Of a stretch of DNA of 64,000 nucleotides, positions 16,585 to 25,621 are shown one piece after another. The stretch covers positions 1 through 64,000 of the forward strand of contig JAFAFL010000128.1 in NCBI GenBank assembly GCA_023423535.1, in the 5' to 3' direction. The DNA comes from Pseudomonadota bacterium. Lineage in GTDB: Bacteria > Myxococcota > Myxococcia > Myxococcales > Myxococcaceae. Position numbers and translations under genes: made by a program. The notes beneath the pieces are model-generated. The model saw only the letters and a program-made list of their open reading frames with translations. It was not told where the DNA came from and searched no databases. Every line of letters begins with the position of its first letter. Position 1 is the first letter of the stretch.

Positions 16585-17588
16585 GCGCCGCGGGCGAGCC
16601 TCGCCGCGAGCAGCAGCGCGCTGGCCATGGGCACCGGGGAGGCGACGCCCTTCCCGGCGATGTCGTACGCGGTGCCGTGGTCCGGTGACGTGCGCGGCAC
16701 CGGGAGTCCCAGCGTCACGTTCACGGTCTCTTCGAAGTCGAGCGCCTTCGCCGCCACCAGGCCCTGGTCGTGGAACATGGCGAGCACCGCGTCGTACGGA
16801 AACGAGGGCTGCGCGGCCCTGGCGAAGAGACCATCTGCCGGCAGCGGCCCGTCCACCTTCAGGCCCAGCGCCCGCGCGCGCTCCACGGCCGGCGCGATGA
16901 TCTCCACCTCTTCCCGCCCGAGTAGTCCGCCTTCGCCTGCATGCGGATTGAGCCCGCACACCGCGAGCCGCACCGAGCGTCGTCCCACCAGCGGCTTCAC
17001 TCCGCGCGCGAGAAGCTCGAGCTGCGAGACAAGCCGGTCGGTTCGAAGAGCCCGCGGCACCTCGATGATCGGCAGGTGATTGGTGGCCAGCGCCACGCGC
17101 AGCCTCGGACCCGCCATGAGCATGAGCACCTCGCGGCCCCACGCGTCGGCGAGGACCTCGGTGTGACCCATGAAGGGAATGCCCGCGCGCGAGATCCCTT
17201 CCTTCGACACCGGCGCGGTGCAGATCGCGTCAATCACACCCGCCTTCGCGGCCTCGATCGCAGCGCGCACGTAGTCGTACTGGGCGCGTCCTCCTTCAGC
17301 GGTCGGCCTGCCCGGACGACGCACCCGCGCGGGCAGCCGCGAGACCTCCACGATCGTCGGCCGATTGAAGCGAGCTCCCGCGCCCACGCTTGAGGCAAGC
17401 GCCGCCTCCAGCGACACCCGCGGCCAGCGCGAGAACGGACCCACCGCCTCCAGCGCGCCCGCGTCGCCGAAGATGACCGGAAGGAGCGCTCCGCGAACGC
17501 GCTTCGAAGCCAGCGCCCGGGCAGTGACCTCCGGACCAATCCCCGAGGGATCTCCGAGCGAGATCCCCACCACCGGCAACCGCTTCAC
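16581..17588 (-). CDS. pdxA: 4-hydroxythreonine-4-phosphate dehydrogenase
   Basis: This enzyme oxidises 4-phosphohydroxy-L-threonine in the DXP-dependent pathway to pyridoxal phosphate. Motifs: GISLGDPSGIGPEV at the start, MGHTEVLADAW and AMFHDQGLVAAKAL for the metal-binding His residues, TSPDHGTAYDIAG near the end. The 335 residues fit the family. GTG 17588 is the start, 17 bases after the stop of the SurA-like gene, so it belongs to the foldase operon. The surA-pdxA neighbourhood is also found in enterobacteria. Confidence 0.96.
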   Translation of the reverse strand: MKRLPVVGISLGDPSGIGPEVTARALASKRVRGALLPVIFGDAGALEAVGPFSRWPRVSLEAALASSVGAGARFNRPTIVEVSRLPARVRRPGRPTAEGGRAQYDYVRAAIEAAKAGVIDAICTAPVSKEGISRAGIPFMGHTEVLADAWGREVLMLMAGPRLRVALATNHLPIIEVPRALRTDRLVSQLELLARGVKPLVGRRSVRLAVCGLNPHAGEGGLLGREEVEIIAPAVERARALGLKVDGPLPADGLFARAAQPSFPYDAVLAMFHDQGLVAAKALDFEETVNVTLGLPVPRTSPDHGTAYDIAGKGVASPVPMASALLLAARLARGA

Positions 17589-17605
17589 CCCCGCGCGCCC
17601 GCGAG

Positions 17606-18598
17606 TCAGATGCGGATCTCCACGTTGGCCTTCTGCCGGAGCTCCTTCACGTACTGCTCGGTGTACTTCTCCAGCTGCGATCGGAGCACGTTGTCCTGCA
17701 GCTGCGCCTTCACCTCTTCGAAGGACGGCAACGCGGCGCTCCTGCGCTCCTCGACCTTGATCACGTGGTAGCCGAAGTGGGTGCGGACCGGATCCGACAC
17801 GCCGCCCTCGGGCAGGCTGAACGCCACGCGATCGAAGTCCGGCAGCATCATCCCGCGCTTGAAGAACCCGAGGTCGCCGCCATCGTCCTTCGACGGGCCC
17901 TCGCTCTTCTCCCGCGCGAGCTGCGCGAAATCGACACCCGGCTTTCGGGCCTCCTCCGCCAGCGCGCGCGCCTTCGCCAGCGCCTCCCCCTCCTGCTCCG
18001 GCGTCGCGTCCTTCCCGAGCCGCACGAGGATGTGCCGCGCGTGCACCTCGGGATCGCTCTGCTCCATCCGCGCCCAGCGGTCGTACTCCGCGCGCAGGTC
18101 CTTCTCCGACACCTTCACCCGGCTGCGGACCTTGAGGTTCACGAGCTTCATCCGGCGCAGGTGCTTGCGCATGAACTCCTTGTACGACTGGACGGTGTAG
18201 CCCTCCTGCCGCAGCGCCTGCTCGAACTGCTCGGGGGTGAAGTTGTTCTGGCGCCGCACGTCCTCGAGGCCCAGCTCCACCTCCTGGTCGCCCACGGTGA
18301 TGCCGAGCTCCTCCATCTCGCGCTCGAGCAGCTTCTCCGCGATCAGCGACTCCAGCGCGCCCTCCATCGCCGCGCGACGCATTGCGGTGCGCTTCTGCGG
18401 ATCGCGCTCGTTGAAGGACTGCCGCAGCTCGGGCGCGGCGCGGCGCTCGACCTCGGAAAGGGTGATGACCTGCTCGTCCACCACCGCCGCGACCTTGTCC
18501 ACCAGCTCCGCATGCGCGGCCGGCACGATCGCGAGCACCACCGCGATCACCGCGCCCCGCAACACCATCACCCGCGATCCCCAAGTGCCCATGAACAT
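17606..18598 (-). CDS. surA: SurA-like periplasmic chaperone / peptidyl-prolyl isomerase
   Basis: A 330-residue periplasmic foldase. A signal peptide (cleaved about AHA) is followed by an N-terminal SurA-type helical domain (VDKVAAVVDEQVITLSEVERR), one parvulin domain with HARHILVRL, SEGPSKDDGGDLGFFKRG and HFGYHVIKVEE, and a C-terminal helix. SurA delivers outer-membrane proteins to the BAM machine. It has one parvulin domain, not two as in E. coli. It is the third gene of a tight operon of related foldases. Confidence 0.88.
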   Translation of the reverse strand: MFMGTWGSRVMVLRGAVIAVVLAIVPAAHAELVDKVAAVVDEQVITLSEVERRAAPELRQSFNERDPQKRTAMRRAAMEGALESLIAEKLLEREMEELGITVGDQEVELGLEDVRRQNNFTPEQFEQALRQEGYTVQSYKEFMRKHLRRMKLVNLKVRSRVKVSEKDLRAEYDRWARMEQSDPEVHARHILVRLGKDATPEQEGEALAKARALAEEARKPGVDFAQLAREKSEGPSKDDGGDLGFFKRGMMLPDFDRVAFSLPEGGVSDPVRTHFGYHVIKVEERRSAALPSFEEVKAQLQDNVLRSQLEKYTEQYVKELRQKANVEIRI

Positions 18599-18616
18599 GA
18601 ATGAAGTCCTCTGACT

Positions 18617-19642
18617 CTACGGAGCGGTGGCCTGGGCCCCGCGCTCCTTGCGGCCGGTGACCTGCTGCAGCACCGGCTCGTTGATCACGATCGCCGCGTC
18701 CGCGCGCAGCTTCTCCACGAAGGCCCGCTGCGCCTCCGCGCGCTTGCGCTCCACCAGCCGCGACTCCACCTGCGCACGCACCTCGACGAGCTCCCGCTTC
18801 TTCGCCGCCTTGCGCTCGAGCACCTTGAAGAGGTGGAAGCCGTACTCGGTGGTGACGACGTCCGACACCTGGTTCACCGCGAGCTTGAACGCGACCTCTT
18901 CGAAGGCCGGCGGCATCGTCCCGCGCGGAAAGAACCCGAGGTCTCCGCCCACCTTCGCGTCCGGCGACAGCGAGTACCTCCGCGCGAGGTCGGGAAACTT
19001 GCGGCCCTGCCTCAAGAGCGTCTGCAGCCTCCGCGCTTCATCGAGCGTGCGCACGACGATCTGCGCGGCCCGCACCTGCTCCGGCTCGTCGAACTGTGCG
19101 CGGTGCTCCTCGAAGTAGGCGCGCAGCTCCTCTTCGGTGACCGCCACCCGCGGGTAGACGTGCTCGTCGAAGAGCTTCTCCACCACCACCAGCGCCGCGG
19201 TGCGCTCCTTCAGCTCCGCCATCGACAGCTGGCCCTGCGCGAGCGCCTCCTCGAAGCCGTCCGCCGGATAGTCCGCGGTGATGCGCAGCACCCGCCGGTC
19301 CACCTCTTCGGGCGACGCGCTGAGGCTCAACTTCCGAGCGGCCTGCAACAGCAGCGTGCGCTCCACCAGCCCGTCGAGCAGCGCCCTGCGGAAGGTCTCC
19401 AGCTGCTCGGGGCTGCGCGGCTCCACCGGGTCCACGGTGGCCAGCTCCCTCGACAGCTCGCGTGCGAACTCCGCCCGCGAGATGGGCTCGCCGTTCACCG
19501 TGGCGACGACCGCGAGATCGACCGGCGCGGTCTTCTTCTCCGTGCAGCCGATGCCGACCGCCGTGAACACGACCGCGATCGCCGCGACTGCGACCGCGGA
19601 GTTCAAACGAGAGGAAGACGTGGCGGGCCGCGCGCGAATCAT
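18617..19642 (-). CDS. Parvulin-type peptidyl-prolyl isomerase lipoprotein
   Basis: A 341-residue lipoprotein foldase (lipobox GIGC). The same plan as its neighbour: a SurA/PrsA-type N-terminal helical domain (VATVNGEPISRAEFARELSRE) and a parvulin domain with RAAQIVVRTL, GGDLGFFPRGTMPPAFEEVAF and YGFHLFKVLE. It is likely membrane-tethered and helps fold secreted or outer-membrane proteins. It overlaps the upstream foldase gene by one base (TGATG), so translation is coupled. Confidence 0.86.
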   Translation of the reverse strand: MIRARPATSSSRLNSAVAVAAIAVVFTAVGIGCTEKKTAPVDLAVVATVNGEPISRAEFARELSRELATVDPVEPRSPEQLETFRRALLDGLVERTLLLQAARKLSLSASPEEVDRRVLRITADYPADGFEEALAQGQLSMAELKERTAALVVVEKLFDEHVYPRVAVTEEELRAYFEEHRAQFDEPEQVRAAQIVVRTLDEARRLQTLLRQGRKFPDLARRYSLSPDAKVGGDLGFFPRGTMPPAFEEVAFKLAVNQVSDVVTTEYGFHLFKVLERKAAKKRELVEVRAQVESRLVERKRAEAQRAFVEKLRADAAIVINEPVLQQVTGRKERGAQATAP

Positions 19643-20682
19643 CAGTGCGTGGGCGCTCCGCCGGCCATGGGCGGGATGTACCCGGGAGGCGGGCCCTTCG
19701 GCTCGGTCGCGGGCGCCTTGAGGTCGAGCTCCATCGCGGTGATCGGCGCGTCGTGGAGCTTGTAGTCAGCGCCCGCGCGCAGCGAGTCCACGAACTTGTT
19801 GAAGTTCTCCGCGCGCTTCTCCTGGATGAGCCGGCGCTGGATCTGCGCCTTCACCTGCTCCACGCCGAGGTTCAGCGCCGCCTGCCGCGCCTGCAGCTTG
19901 AGCACGTGGAAGCCATCCTTCGTCTCCACCACCTGTGAGAGCTGGCCCACCTGCACGAGCTCGGCGGCGGCCTTCGCCACCTCCTGCCCGTACTGCGCGC
20001 CGAGGTCCTCCATCGTGAGGTAGCGCATGTCCCCGCGCAGCGGCTTCGTCCGCTCGTCCTCGGACTGCTCCGCCGCGAGCTTCCCGAAGCCGTTGAAGTC
20101 CAGCGCCTGCAGCGCCTGCGCGTCGGCGAGGACCTTCTCCGCGGCCTTGCGCTTCGCCTCGCGCTCCGAAGAGCCCTCCGCCGCGCCGACGAACACGTGC
20201 GACAGCCGCACCATCTCCGGCTTCACGTAGTCGCCCCGGTTCTTCTCGTAGAACGCGGCGACCTCCTCCTCCGACACCGGCGTGGGCTTCTCGTCGAACT
20301 CCTGCTGGAGGAGCTTCTGCACCATCACCGTCTTCGCCTGGTGCACGACCTCGGGGTCGTTCTGGAGCCCGCGCTTCACCGCCTCGGCGGAGAGCAGCTC
20401 GAAGCGCGCCATGTTCTCCACGAACTGCTTGCGCTCGTCGGCGGTCTGGAAGCGGGCGCGCGCGAACGGGTTCATCTCCGCGAAGCGCTCCTTCAGTTCC
20501 TCGGCGGTGATCGAGTCCCCGTGGAAGGTCGCCACCGCGGTGCCACCACCGGTGCGGTTGTGCCGGAAGTCCACCACGGCCTCGCCTGCCTTCGGGGCGG
20601 GCTTGCAGGCAGCGAAGACGAGCGCTCCGCAGGCGAGCGCGCTGGCGGCGGTCTTGAGGAGGTTCGGGTTCATGCGGGTCAT
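19642..20682 (-). CDS. Parvulin/PrsA-like foldase lipoprotein
   Basis: A 346-residue lipoprotein (lipobox VFAAC) and first gene of the foldase operon. It has the N-terminal chaperone domain with FHGDSITAEELKERF, a parvulin-like domain with VRLSHVFVGA, KPLRGDMRYLTMEDLG and VVETKDGFHVLKL, and a Pro-rich C-terminus. The core signature GGDLGFF of active isomerases is replaced by RGDMRYL, so activity may be reduced and the role mainly chaperone. The start is ATG 20682 or 20673. Confidence 0.84.
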   Translation of the reverse strand: MTRMNPNLLKTAASALACGALVFAACKPAPKAGEAVVDFRHNRTGGGTAVATFHGDSITAEELKERFAEMNPFARARFQTADERKQFVENMARFELLSAEAVKRGLQNDPEVVHQAKTVMVQKLLQQEFDEKPTPVSEEEVAAFYEKNRGDYVKPEMVRLSHVFVGAAEGSSEREAKRKAAEKVLADAQALQALDFNGFGKLAAEQSEDERTKPLRGDMRYLTMEDLGAQYGQEVAKAAAELVQVGQLSQVVETKDGFHVLKLQARQAALNLGVEQVKAQIQRRLIQEKRAENFNKFVDSLRAGADYKLHDAPITAMELDLKAPATEPKGPPPGYIPPMAGGAPTH

Positions 20683-20911
20683 GCGTGCGGGTCCGTGGGG
20701 TCCGAGGTGTCTGACGAAAACGATTCGGCGTCCGTGCGGGGCCGGTCACAGCTAGCACGGACGGTGGGGTGCAACAACGAGGGGAGGAATGGCCGGGCAG
20801 GGTGGATTATTTCGCGGAGGAGCGCACGGCTGGGCTCTCCCATTCCCGTTGTCGGGCCAATTCTCCCGCCCCACCGTTCTCGCAGGCCGCAGTCGAGAGA
20901 GGAGAGCGGAC

Positions 20912-21364
20912 ATGCAGAAGACGTTGAAGGGGAGCGGGCACCACGAGCCCTCGGTGATGAAGGGACCCCTGTCGCCGAAGGTGCACGGCTACCTCGATCT
21001 CGGCGCGATCGCGCTGCTGTTCCTTGCTCCCACCCTGTTCGACTTCGGAGGCGTCGCCGCGGGCATCCTCTACTTCGTGGCGGTCGCGTACATCGGCCTC
21101 GTGTTGCTGACCGCGTATCCGCTCGGCCTGGCGAAGGTCATCCCCTTCACAACGCACGGCTGGATCGAAGCGGCGCTGTCGCTGTTCTTCCTCTTCGCGC
21201 CGTTCCTCTTCGGGTTCTCGGACGTTCCGAGGGCGCGCAACTTCTTCCTCATCGCCGGCGTCGGCCTCATCGGCGTGTTCCTCTTCACGAACTACGCGGC
21301 GGCCGAGCGTCCGCATCGAGGCGTCCGCGCAGGCTCCGGCGTGGACAACCGCGCGCGCGTGTAG
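20912..21364 (+). CDS. Small four-helix membrane protein (SPW-repeat-like)
   Basis: A 150-residue membrane protein with four hydrophobic helices in two similar halves. Each opens with a basic-His turn (KVHGYLDLGAI and TTHGWIEAAL) and runs into a helix ending LFDFGG or LFGFSD, the style of SPW-repeat proteins. Function is unknown. The start ATG 20912 has AGAGAGGAG upstream. It is divergent from the foldase operon. Confidence 0.65.
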   Translation: MQKTLKGSGHHEPSVMKGPLSPKVHGYLDLGAIALLFLAPTLFDFGGVAAGILYFVAVAYIGLVLLTAYPLGLAKVIPFTTHGWIEAALSLFFLFAPFLFGFSDVPRARNFFLIAGVGLIGVFLFTNYAAAERPHRGVRAGSGVDNRARV

Positions 21365-21378
21365 AGAAGATCGCTCCC

Positions 21379-21678
21379 GTGACGAAGCGAGTCCCCCCGC
21401 CCGAGCCCGGCCTCTGGAGCGTGTACATGCTCCGGTGCCGGGACGGGTCGCTCTACACCGGCATGAGCAACGACGTCGTCGCGCGGGTGAAGCGTCACGC
21501 CGAAGGAAAGGGCGCCGCCTACACGAGGTCGCGCCTGCCGGTGCGGCTGGTGTTCTGCGAAGTGGTGACCGATCGTTCGGCCGCGCTGCGCCGGGAGGCC
21601 GCGCTGAAGCGGCTCACGCGTCAGGAGAAGCTGCTGCTGGTGCGCTCTTCTCGATCCACGCCTCGACCTCGCGCCTGA
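21379..21678 (+). CDS. GIY-YIG nuclease domain protein (UPF0213-like)
   Basis: A 99-residue single-domain GIY-YIG protein. WSVYMLRCRDGSLYTGMSND contains the two catalytic strands, and the conserved Arg and Glu follow in RVKRHAEGKGAAYTR and REAALKRL. Relatives are small nucleases of unclear role in repair. GTG 21379 is the start. It lies 14 bases after the membrane protein, and its 3' end overlaps the convergent DUF885 gene by 65 bases. Confidence 0.82.
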   Translation: MTKRVPPPEPGLWSVYMLRCRDGSLYTGMSNDVVARVKRHAEGKGAAYTRSRLPVRLVFCEVVTDRSAALRREAALKRLTRQEKLLLVRSSRSTPRPRA

Positions 21679-23416
21679 GGATCGGGAGCGGCAGCGCACC
21701 GCGCTTGAGCACCTCGTCGTGGAACGCGCGCAAGTCGAAGCGATCGCCGAGCCTCTTCTTCGCCTCGCCGCGCAGCCGGAGGATCTCCAGCTGCCCCACC
21801 TTGTACGCGAGCGCCTGACCGGGCCAGACGATGTACCTGTCGATCTCCCGCTCCGCCTGATCACGAGGCTCGGCGGTGTGCTCGAGCATGTAGGCCAGCG
21901 CCCTCTCGCGACTCCACCCGAGCGCGTGCATCCCCGTGTCCGTGACCAATCGCACGGCACGCAGCGCCTGGTCCGACTGCATGGCAAAGCGGCCCGCGTC
22001 GCCGGAGTAGAGCTGCAGCTCGTCCGCGAGCCTCTCCGCGTAGTGCGCCCAGCCCTCCACGTACGCCGTCTCTCCCAGCTCGCGACGAAAACGCGGCAGC
22101 CCGGTGAGCTCCTGCGCCAGCGCGCCCTGCAGGTGATGTCCCGGCACCGCCTCGTGGAAGGTCAGCGGCTCGAGCATGTGCAGGAGCCGCTCCGTGAGGT
22201 TCGAGGTGTTGAGGTAGAAGAGCGCCGGCCTCTCCTCTGCCAACGAGCCCGCGTAGTAGTAGCCGGGCGCCGCCGAGCTTTCGCGGAACGCCTCGATCTG
22301 CTTCACCTCCAGCTTCATCTTCGGCAGCCGTCCGAAGGCCTGCGGCATCACGCGCTCCGCTCTGGAAATGAGCCCCGCGACGAACGTCACCAGGCCCTCC
22401 CGATCCCTGGCGGTGCGCGCGGGGTCCTGCGCCAAGAGCCCGTTCACCTCCGAGAGGGGTACGTCGTCGCGTCCGGTCAGGGCCTTCGCCAGCCGCCGCA
22501 TCTCCGCCGCGTTGCGCGACGCCTCCTCGAGCCCGGTCTTGTGCAGCTCTTCCGGTGACAACGCGAGCCCGGTGCTGTGGCGGATCTTCGCGCGGTAGCA
22601 GGCCTCACCGTTCTCGTTCGCGCTGACCGCGACGTCGACCCGCGCCTCGGGGAGGTACTCGTTCCGGAGGAAGAGCCGGTAGCGCTCCAGCGCCGGACGC
22701 ACGTGCGCCTCCGCCTCCTTTGCCAGCTCCGCGCGCAGGCGCCGGACCCGTCCGTCGGACCAGCCCTTCGGTTGAACCTCGGCGACCCACGGCGACTCTT
22801 CGACCGGGCCCTTCAGCATCGCGTCGAGCTGTTCGAGCACCCGCTGCACCGAGACCTTCGCGGCGGTGTAGCCGGAGCTGCTGCCGGTACGGAGGTTGGC
22901 GATGTGCCCGTCGATGAAGGCGCCGCTCTTGCGGTAGCGCACGAGGAGCGCCTCTGCGTGCTCCGGATCGGTGATGCCGTGCAGCGTCGGCAGTTCACCG
23001 AGCAGCGTCTGCACCCCGTCCATCGCGTTGACGTCCCACAGGTGAGCCTCGCAGACGAAGAGGCCGACCTCCGCCTCGAGCAGCGATATCAAGGTGTCTC
23101 GCGTCAGCCGGTCGGCCTCGTCCAGCTGTCTGTCGTTGAGCGCGCGTGTATCATCGAGCAGCTTTTTCGCCCTCGCCCGCTGGGCCTCGATCCCCGGCGG
23201 CGAGACGTCCGGCAACAGCTCGTCGTAGCGACGGTCGGAGAGGAAGGTCGCCCACACCGGCGCCTTGCGCATCTCGTGGTCCCAGTAGGCCTCCGAAAGC
23301 TCCGCGAGGGCCCGCGCGGCCTCCGTCCCAGAGTGGGCGGGGGCCTCGGCCGGCCCGTGTCGACAGGCGGACAGGACGATGAGCGCGGCGGCCAGCAGGG
23401 CGGGCAGGCGAGACAT
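21614..23416 (-). CDS. DUF885 family lipoprotein, probable metallo-carboxypeptidase
   Basis: A 600-residue lipoprotein (lipobox VLSAC, Cys18). The zinc motif HEAVPGHH is at residues 421-428, with the third ligand Glu likely in ETAYVEGWAHYAERL. These all-alpha proteins are related in fold to M3/M32 peptidases and are thought to trim peptides. ATG 23416 is chosen over 23428 because GGAGG sits six bases upstream of it. It is divergent from the Hsp20 gene. Confidence 0.87.
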   Translation of the reverse strand: MSRLPALLAAALIVLSACRHGPAEAPAHSGTEAARALAELSEAYWDHEMRKAPVWATFLSDRRYDELLPDVSPPGIEAQRARAKKLLDDTRALNDRQLDEADRLTRDTLISLLEAEVGLFVCEAHLWDVNAMDGVQTLLGELPTLHGITDPEHAEALLVRYRKSGAFIDGHIANLRTGSSSGYTAAKVSVQRVLEQLDAMLKGPVEESPWVAEVQPKGWSDGRVRRLRAELAKEAEAHVRPALERYRLFLRNEYLPEARVDVAVSANENGEACYRAKIRHSTGLALSPEELHKTGLEEASRNAAEMRRLAKALTGRDDVPLSEVNGLLAQDPARTARDREGLVTFVAGLISRAERVMPQAFGRLPKMKLEVKQIEAFRESSAAPGYYYAGSLAEERPALFYLNTSNLTERLLHMLEPLTFHEAVPGHHLQGALAQELTGLPRFRRELGETAYVEGWAHYAERLADELQLYSGDAGRFAMQSDQALRAVRLVTDTGMHALGWSRERALAYMLEHTAEPRDQAEREIDRYIVWPGQALAYKVGQLEILRLRGEAKKRLGDRFDLRAFHDEVLKRGALPLPILRREVEAWIEKSAPAAASPDA

Positions 23417-23548
23417 GGCGCCCTCCATATCCCAGCCGGGTCCCGCGGGCCGGCGCCTTGACGACTCGGATCGCCGCTTTAAGTCGGGTGCGTCGGCGGA
23501 TGTATCGCCCGGTGTATCAGCGCCGAGAGGGCGCAGGAGGAATGTCAA

Positions 23549-24010
23549 ATGATGGCAAGGTGGATGGATCGTCCTGTTTCGGTGTCTCCGTTCCTCGACC
23601 CCGCGGCCCTGCTGCGTGAGCTCGGCCACGTGCCCAACCGCGCGCGCGAAGGAGCGCCGGCGGCGGACCTGCTGGAGCTGAAGGACGGGCTCGAGCTGCG
23701 GATGGACATGCCCGGCCACGACCCCGGCTCGATCGAGGTGACGGTGGAGGGCCCTGCGCTCACCGTGCGTTCGTCGCGGAAGGAGGAGGAGGCCCCGGGC
23801 CGCTACCTCCTGCGCGAGCGCCGCGCCGTCGGCACCCTGTCCCGCACCTTCGTCCTCCCTGAAGGCTTCGACCCCGGGCGCGTGGAGGCCACCTTCCGGG
23901 ACGGCGTGCTCGTGCTCTCGGTGCCGAAGCGCGAGGAGGCGAAGCCGCGCAGCATCCCGGTGCGCGTGGCGAACGGGCAGACGGTGAACGGGGAGAAGTC
24001 GGAGGGCTGA
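23549..24010 (+). CDS. Hsp20 small heat-shock protein
   Basis: A 153-residue alpha-crystallin-type chaperone. LLELKDGLELRMDMPGHDPGSIEVTVEG and a C-terminal VEATFRDGVLVLSVPKRE define the crystallin domain. RSIPV near the end is the I-x-V-like oligomer anchor. It holds unfolding proteins for refolding by other chaperones. AGGAGG at 23535-23540 supports ATG 23549 (or 23552). Confidence 0.94.
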   Translation: MMARWMDRPVSVSPFLDPAALLRELGHVPNRAREGAPAADLLELKDGLELRMDMPGHDPGSIEVTVEGPALTVRSSRKEEEAPGRYLLRERRAVGTLSRTFVLPEGFDPGRVEATFRDGVLVLSVPKREEAKPRSIPVRVANGQTVNGEKSEG

Positions 24011-24011
24011 G

Positions 24012-24221
24012 ATGGAGCTGCTTCGGGTGGATCGGGAGGCGAAGGTCGCGGACATGTCGCTGCCGCAGTCCTGTCCCGCGTGCGGCGGGGACCTCGTGCT
24101 GCGCGCGGGGCCACACGGCACGTGGAGCCACTGCCGAGGCTGCCTCCGCCTCTCGAGGTCGAAGCTGCAGTTCACCCCGATGGGCCTGCAGCTCACCCAG
24201 CCGGTCGGCGCGGTGGCGTGA
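24012..24221 (+). CDS. Small zinc-ribbon protein
   Basis: A 69-residue protein starting one base after the hsp20 stop. Two knuckles CPACGG and CRGC, about 20 residues apart, would bind one zinc. The role is unknown. Tight linkage implies co-expression with the chaperone under stress. Confidence 0.65.
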   Translation: MELLRVDREAKVADMSLPQSCPACGGDLVLRAGPHGTWSHCRGCLRLSRSKLQFTPMGLQLTQPVGAVA

Positions 24222-24279
24222 GGCAATCCGCCCAGGCGGGAGGCAGCGCTGCGCTCTCACGTCGGGCCCGCTGAGCCGT

Positions 24280-25185
24280 ATGTGCGGACCGTGGAATTCT
24301 TGCGACCAACGGAAGCCCGCGGATCATTCCGGCATGTACGGACCGCAGCTCGTCGCACGCACGCTCAGCACGCCCGTTCTCTTCAAGAAGACCGGCGAGC
24401 ACTGGCAATACCACCCTCGAAGCGACCGGCACTCCAAGGCTGCGTGCTGGGGATTGCTGTTCGACCTTCTCTTGAAGTCTGAAACCCTCAGGTCACACGC
24501 CGAGTCAGGTCGAGTCGCGTTTGGGATCAACCACGAGATGCGCGACTTCCGCCAGAACCGGAAGAAGAACCTCGACCTGGTGCTTTGCACCCCCGCGGAA
24601 GGCAAGCGAACGAAGCGAACCTTCGCCGACCTCGTGGAGCCCTACGCGATCGAACTGAACGCCGAGGAGCGACGGTCGCTCGCCGCACTCCCCCCGCTCC
24701 ACCAGGCGCCGGTGGGCTCGGTTCGAGTGGCGCTCGAAGCGAAGGCCTGCATGACGGCGCACGGAAAGGCCTTGCCGAGACTCTTCGACGAGTTGAATTC
24801 GAGCCACCTCACGGTGCACGGAGCCAGCGAGAACGTGATCGCGGCCGGTTTCGTCATGGTGAACTTCGCAAAGACCTTCGCCAGCCCCGGACGCGTAGGC
24901 CTCTGCCCTCACTGCCACAAGCGCGTGGCCCCGGTGAACGAACACGATCAGCCGCGAGACGCAGAGCGCGTCATCGCAAAAATCCGGGAGTTGCCCAGGC
25001 GCGCGAAGATCAAGGAGGACGGCTTCGACGCCATGTGCGTCGTGGGGGTTGATTGCGCAAACGACGGCAGCCCCGTCTCCCTCGTCACCGAGCCTCCCGC
25101 GCCCGGACCTCGCGACATCTTCCACTACGACCAGATGGTCATCCGCCTGGCGGAGCTCTACGAGTCTCGCTTCGAACGTGCGTAG
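24280..25185 (+). CDS. Putative restriction endonuclease-like protein (PD-(D/E)xK-type residues)
   Basis: A 301-residue soluble protein that I do not recognise by family. NLDLVL (Asp about 98) and LEAKACMTAH (Glu-x-Lys at about 154-156) resemble the metal site of PD-(D/E)xK nucleases. CPHCHK is a possible zinc half-site. It sits beside vsr and a cytosine-5 methyltransferase, which supports a restriction role. Base composition is less biased than the neighbours. The start could be ATG 24280 or 24334. Its 3' end overlaps vsr by 28 bases on the opposite strand. Confidence 0.5.
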   Translation: MCGPWNSCDQRKPADHSGMYGPQLVARTLSTPVLFKKTGEHWQYHPRSDRHSKAACWGLLFDLLLKSETLRSHAESGRVAFGINHEMRDFRQNRKKNLDLVLCTPAEGKRTKRTFADLVEPYAIELNAEERRSLAALPPLHQAPVGSVRVALEAKACMTAHGKALPRLFDELNSSHLTVHGASENVIAAGFVMVNFAKTFASPGRVGLCPHCHKRVAPVNEHDQPRDAERVIAKIRELPRRAKIKEDGFDAMCVVGVDCANDGSPVSLVTEPPAPGPRDIFHYDQMVIRLAELYESRFERA

Positions 25186-25577
25186 CGGGCGAGCGCGACC
25201 AGCCTTCTCTGCACGCGCTCAGGCCGCTCGTCCAACTCGCAGGCCCACACGACCTCTACCCTGAACCCGGCGCGCCGAAGCCGCTGGATGGCCAGCGCAT
25301 CACGCCCTCGATTCGCTTCGAGCTTCGTCCTCCAGAAGTCCGTGTTGCGTTTGGGAACCGTGGCTCGTCTACACCCGGCATGAGCGTGCCAGAAGCAGCC
25401 ATGCACGAAGACCGCCCACCTTCTCGCCCGATTCGCGATGTCGGGCGACCCCGGGAGGTCCCGATTCACGATCCGGTAGCGCAACCCGAGCGATGACAGC
25501 AGGGACCTCACGCGAAGCTCCGGCGCGGTTCCATGTTGACGCACACGTCCAAGCCGCCTCGACGTCGCCGCGTCCAC
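25158..25577 (-). CDS. vsr: Very short patch repair endonuclease
   Basis: Vsr nicks next to T:G mismatches that arise when 5-methylcytosine deaminates. The core is clear: PELRVRSLLSSLGLRYRI, LPGSPDIA with the catalytic Asp, and FVHGCFWHAHAGC with zinc ligands and the active His. FWRTKLEANRGRD and VEVVWACEL follow. GTG 25577 gives the normal length of about 139 residues; upstream codons in the frame look unconserved. It is 44 bases downstream of the methyltransferase stop and probably on its transcript. Confidence 0.92.
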   Translation of the reverse strand: MDAATSRRLGRVRQHGTAPELRVRSLLSSLGLRYRIVNRDLPGSPDIANRARRWAVFVHGCFWHAHAGCRRATVPKRNTDFWRTKLEANRGRDALAIQRLRRAGFRVEVVWACELDERPERVQRRLVALARYARSKRDS

Positions 25578-25621
25578 GAGCAACTGCGGCCGGCCGAGAC
25601 TCCGTTCGGCTCCGCCCGACT

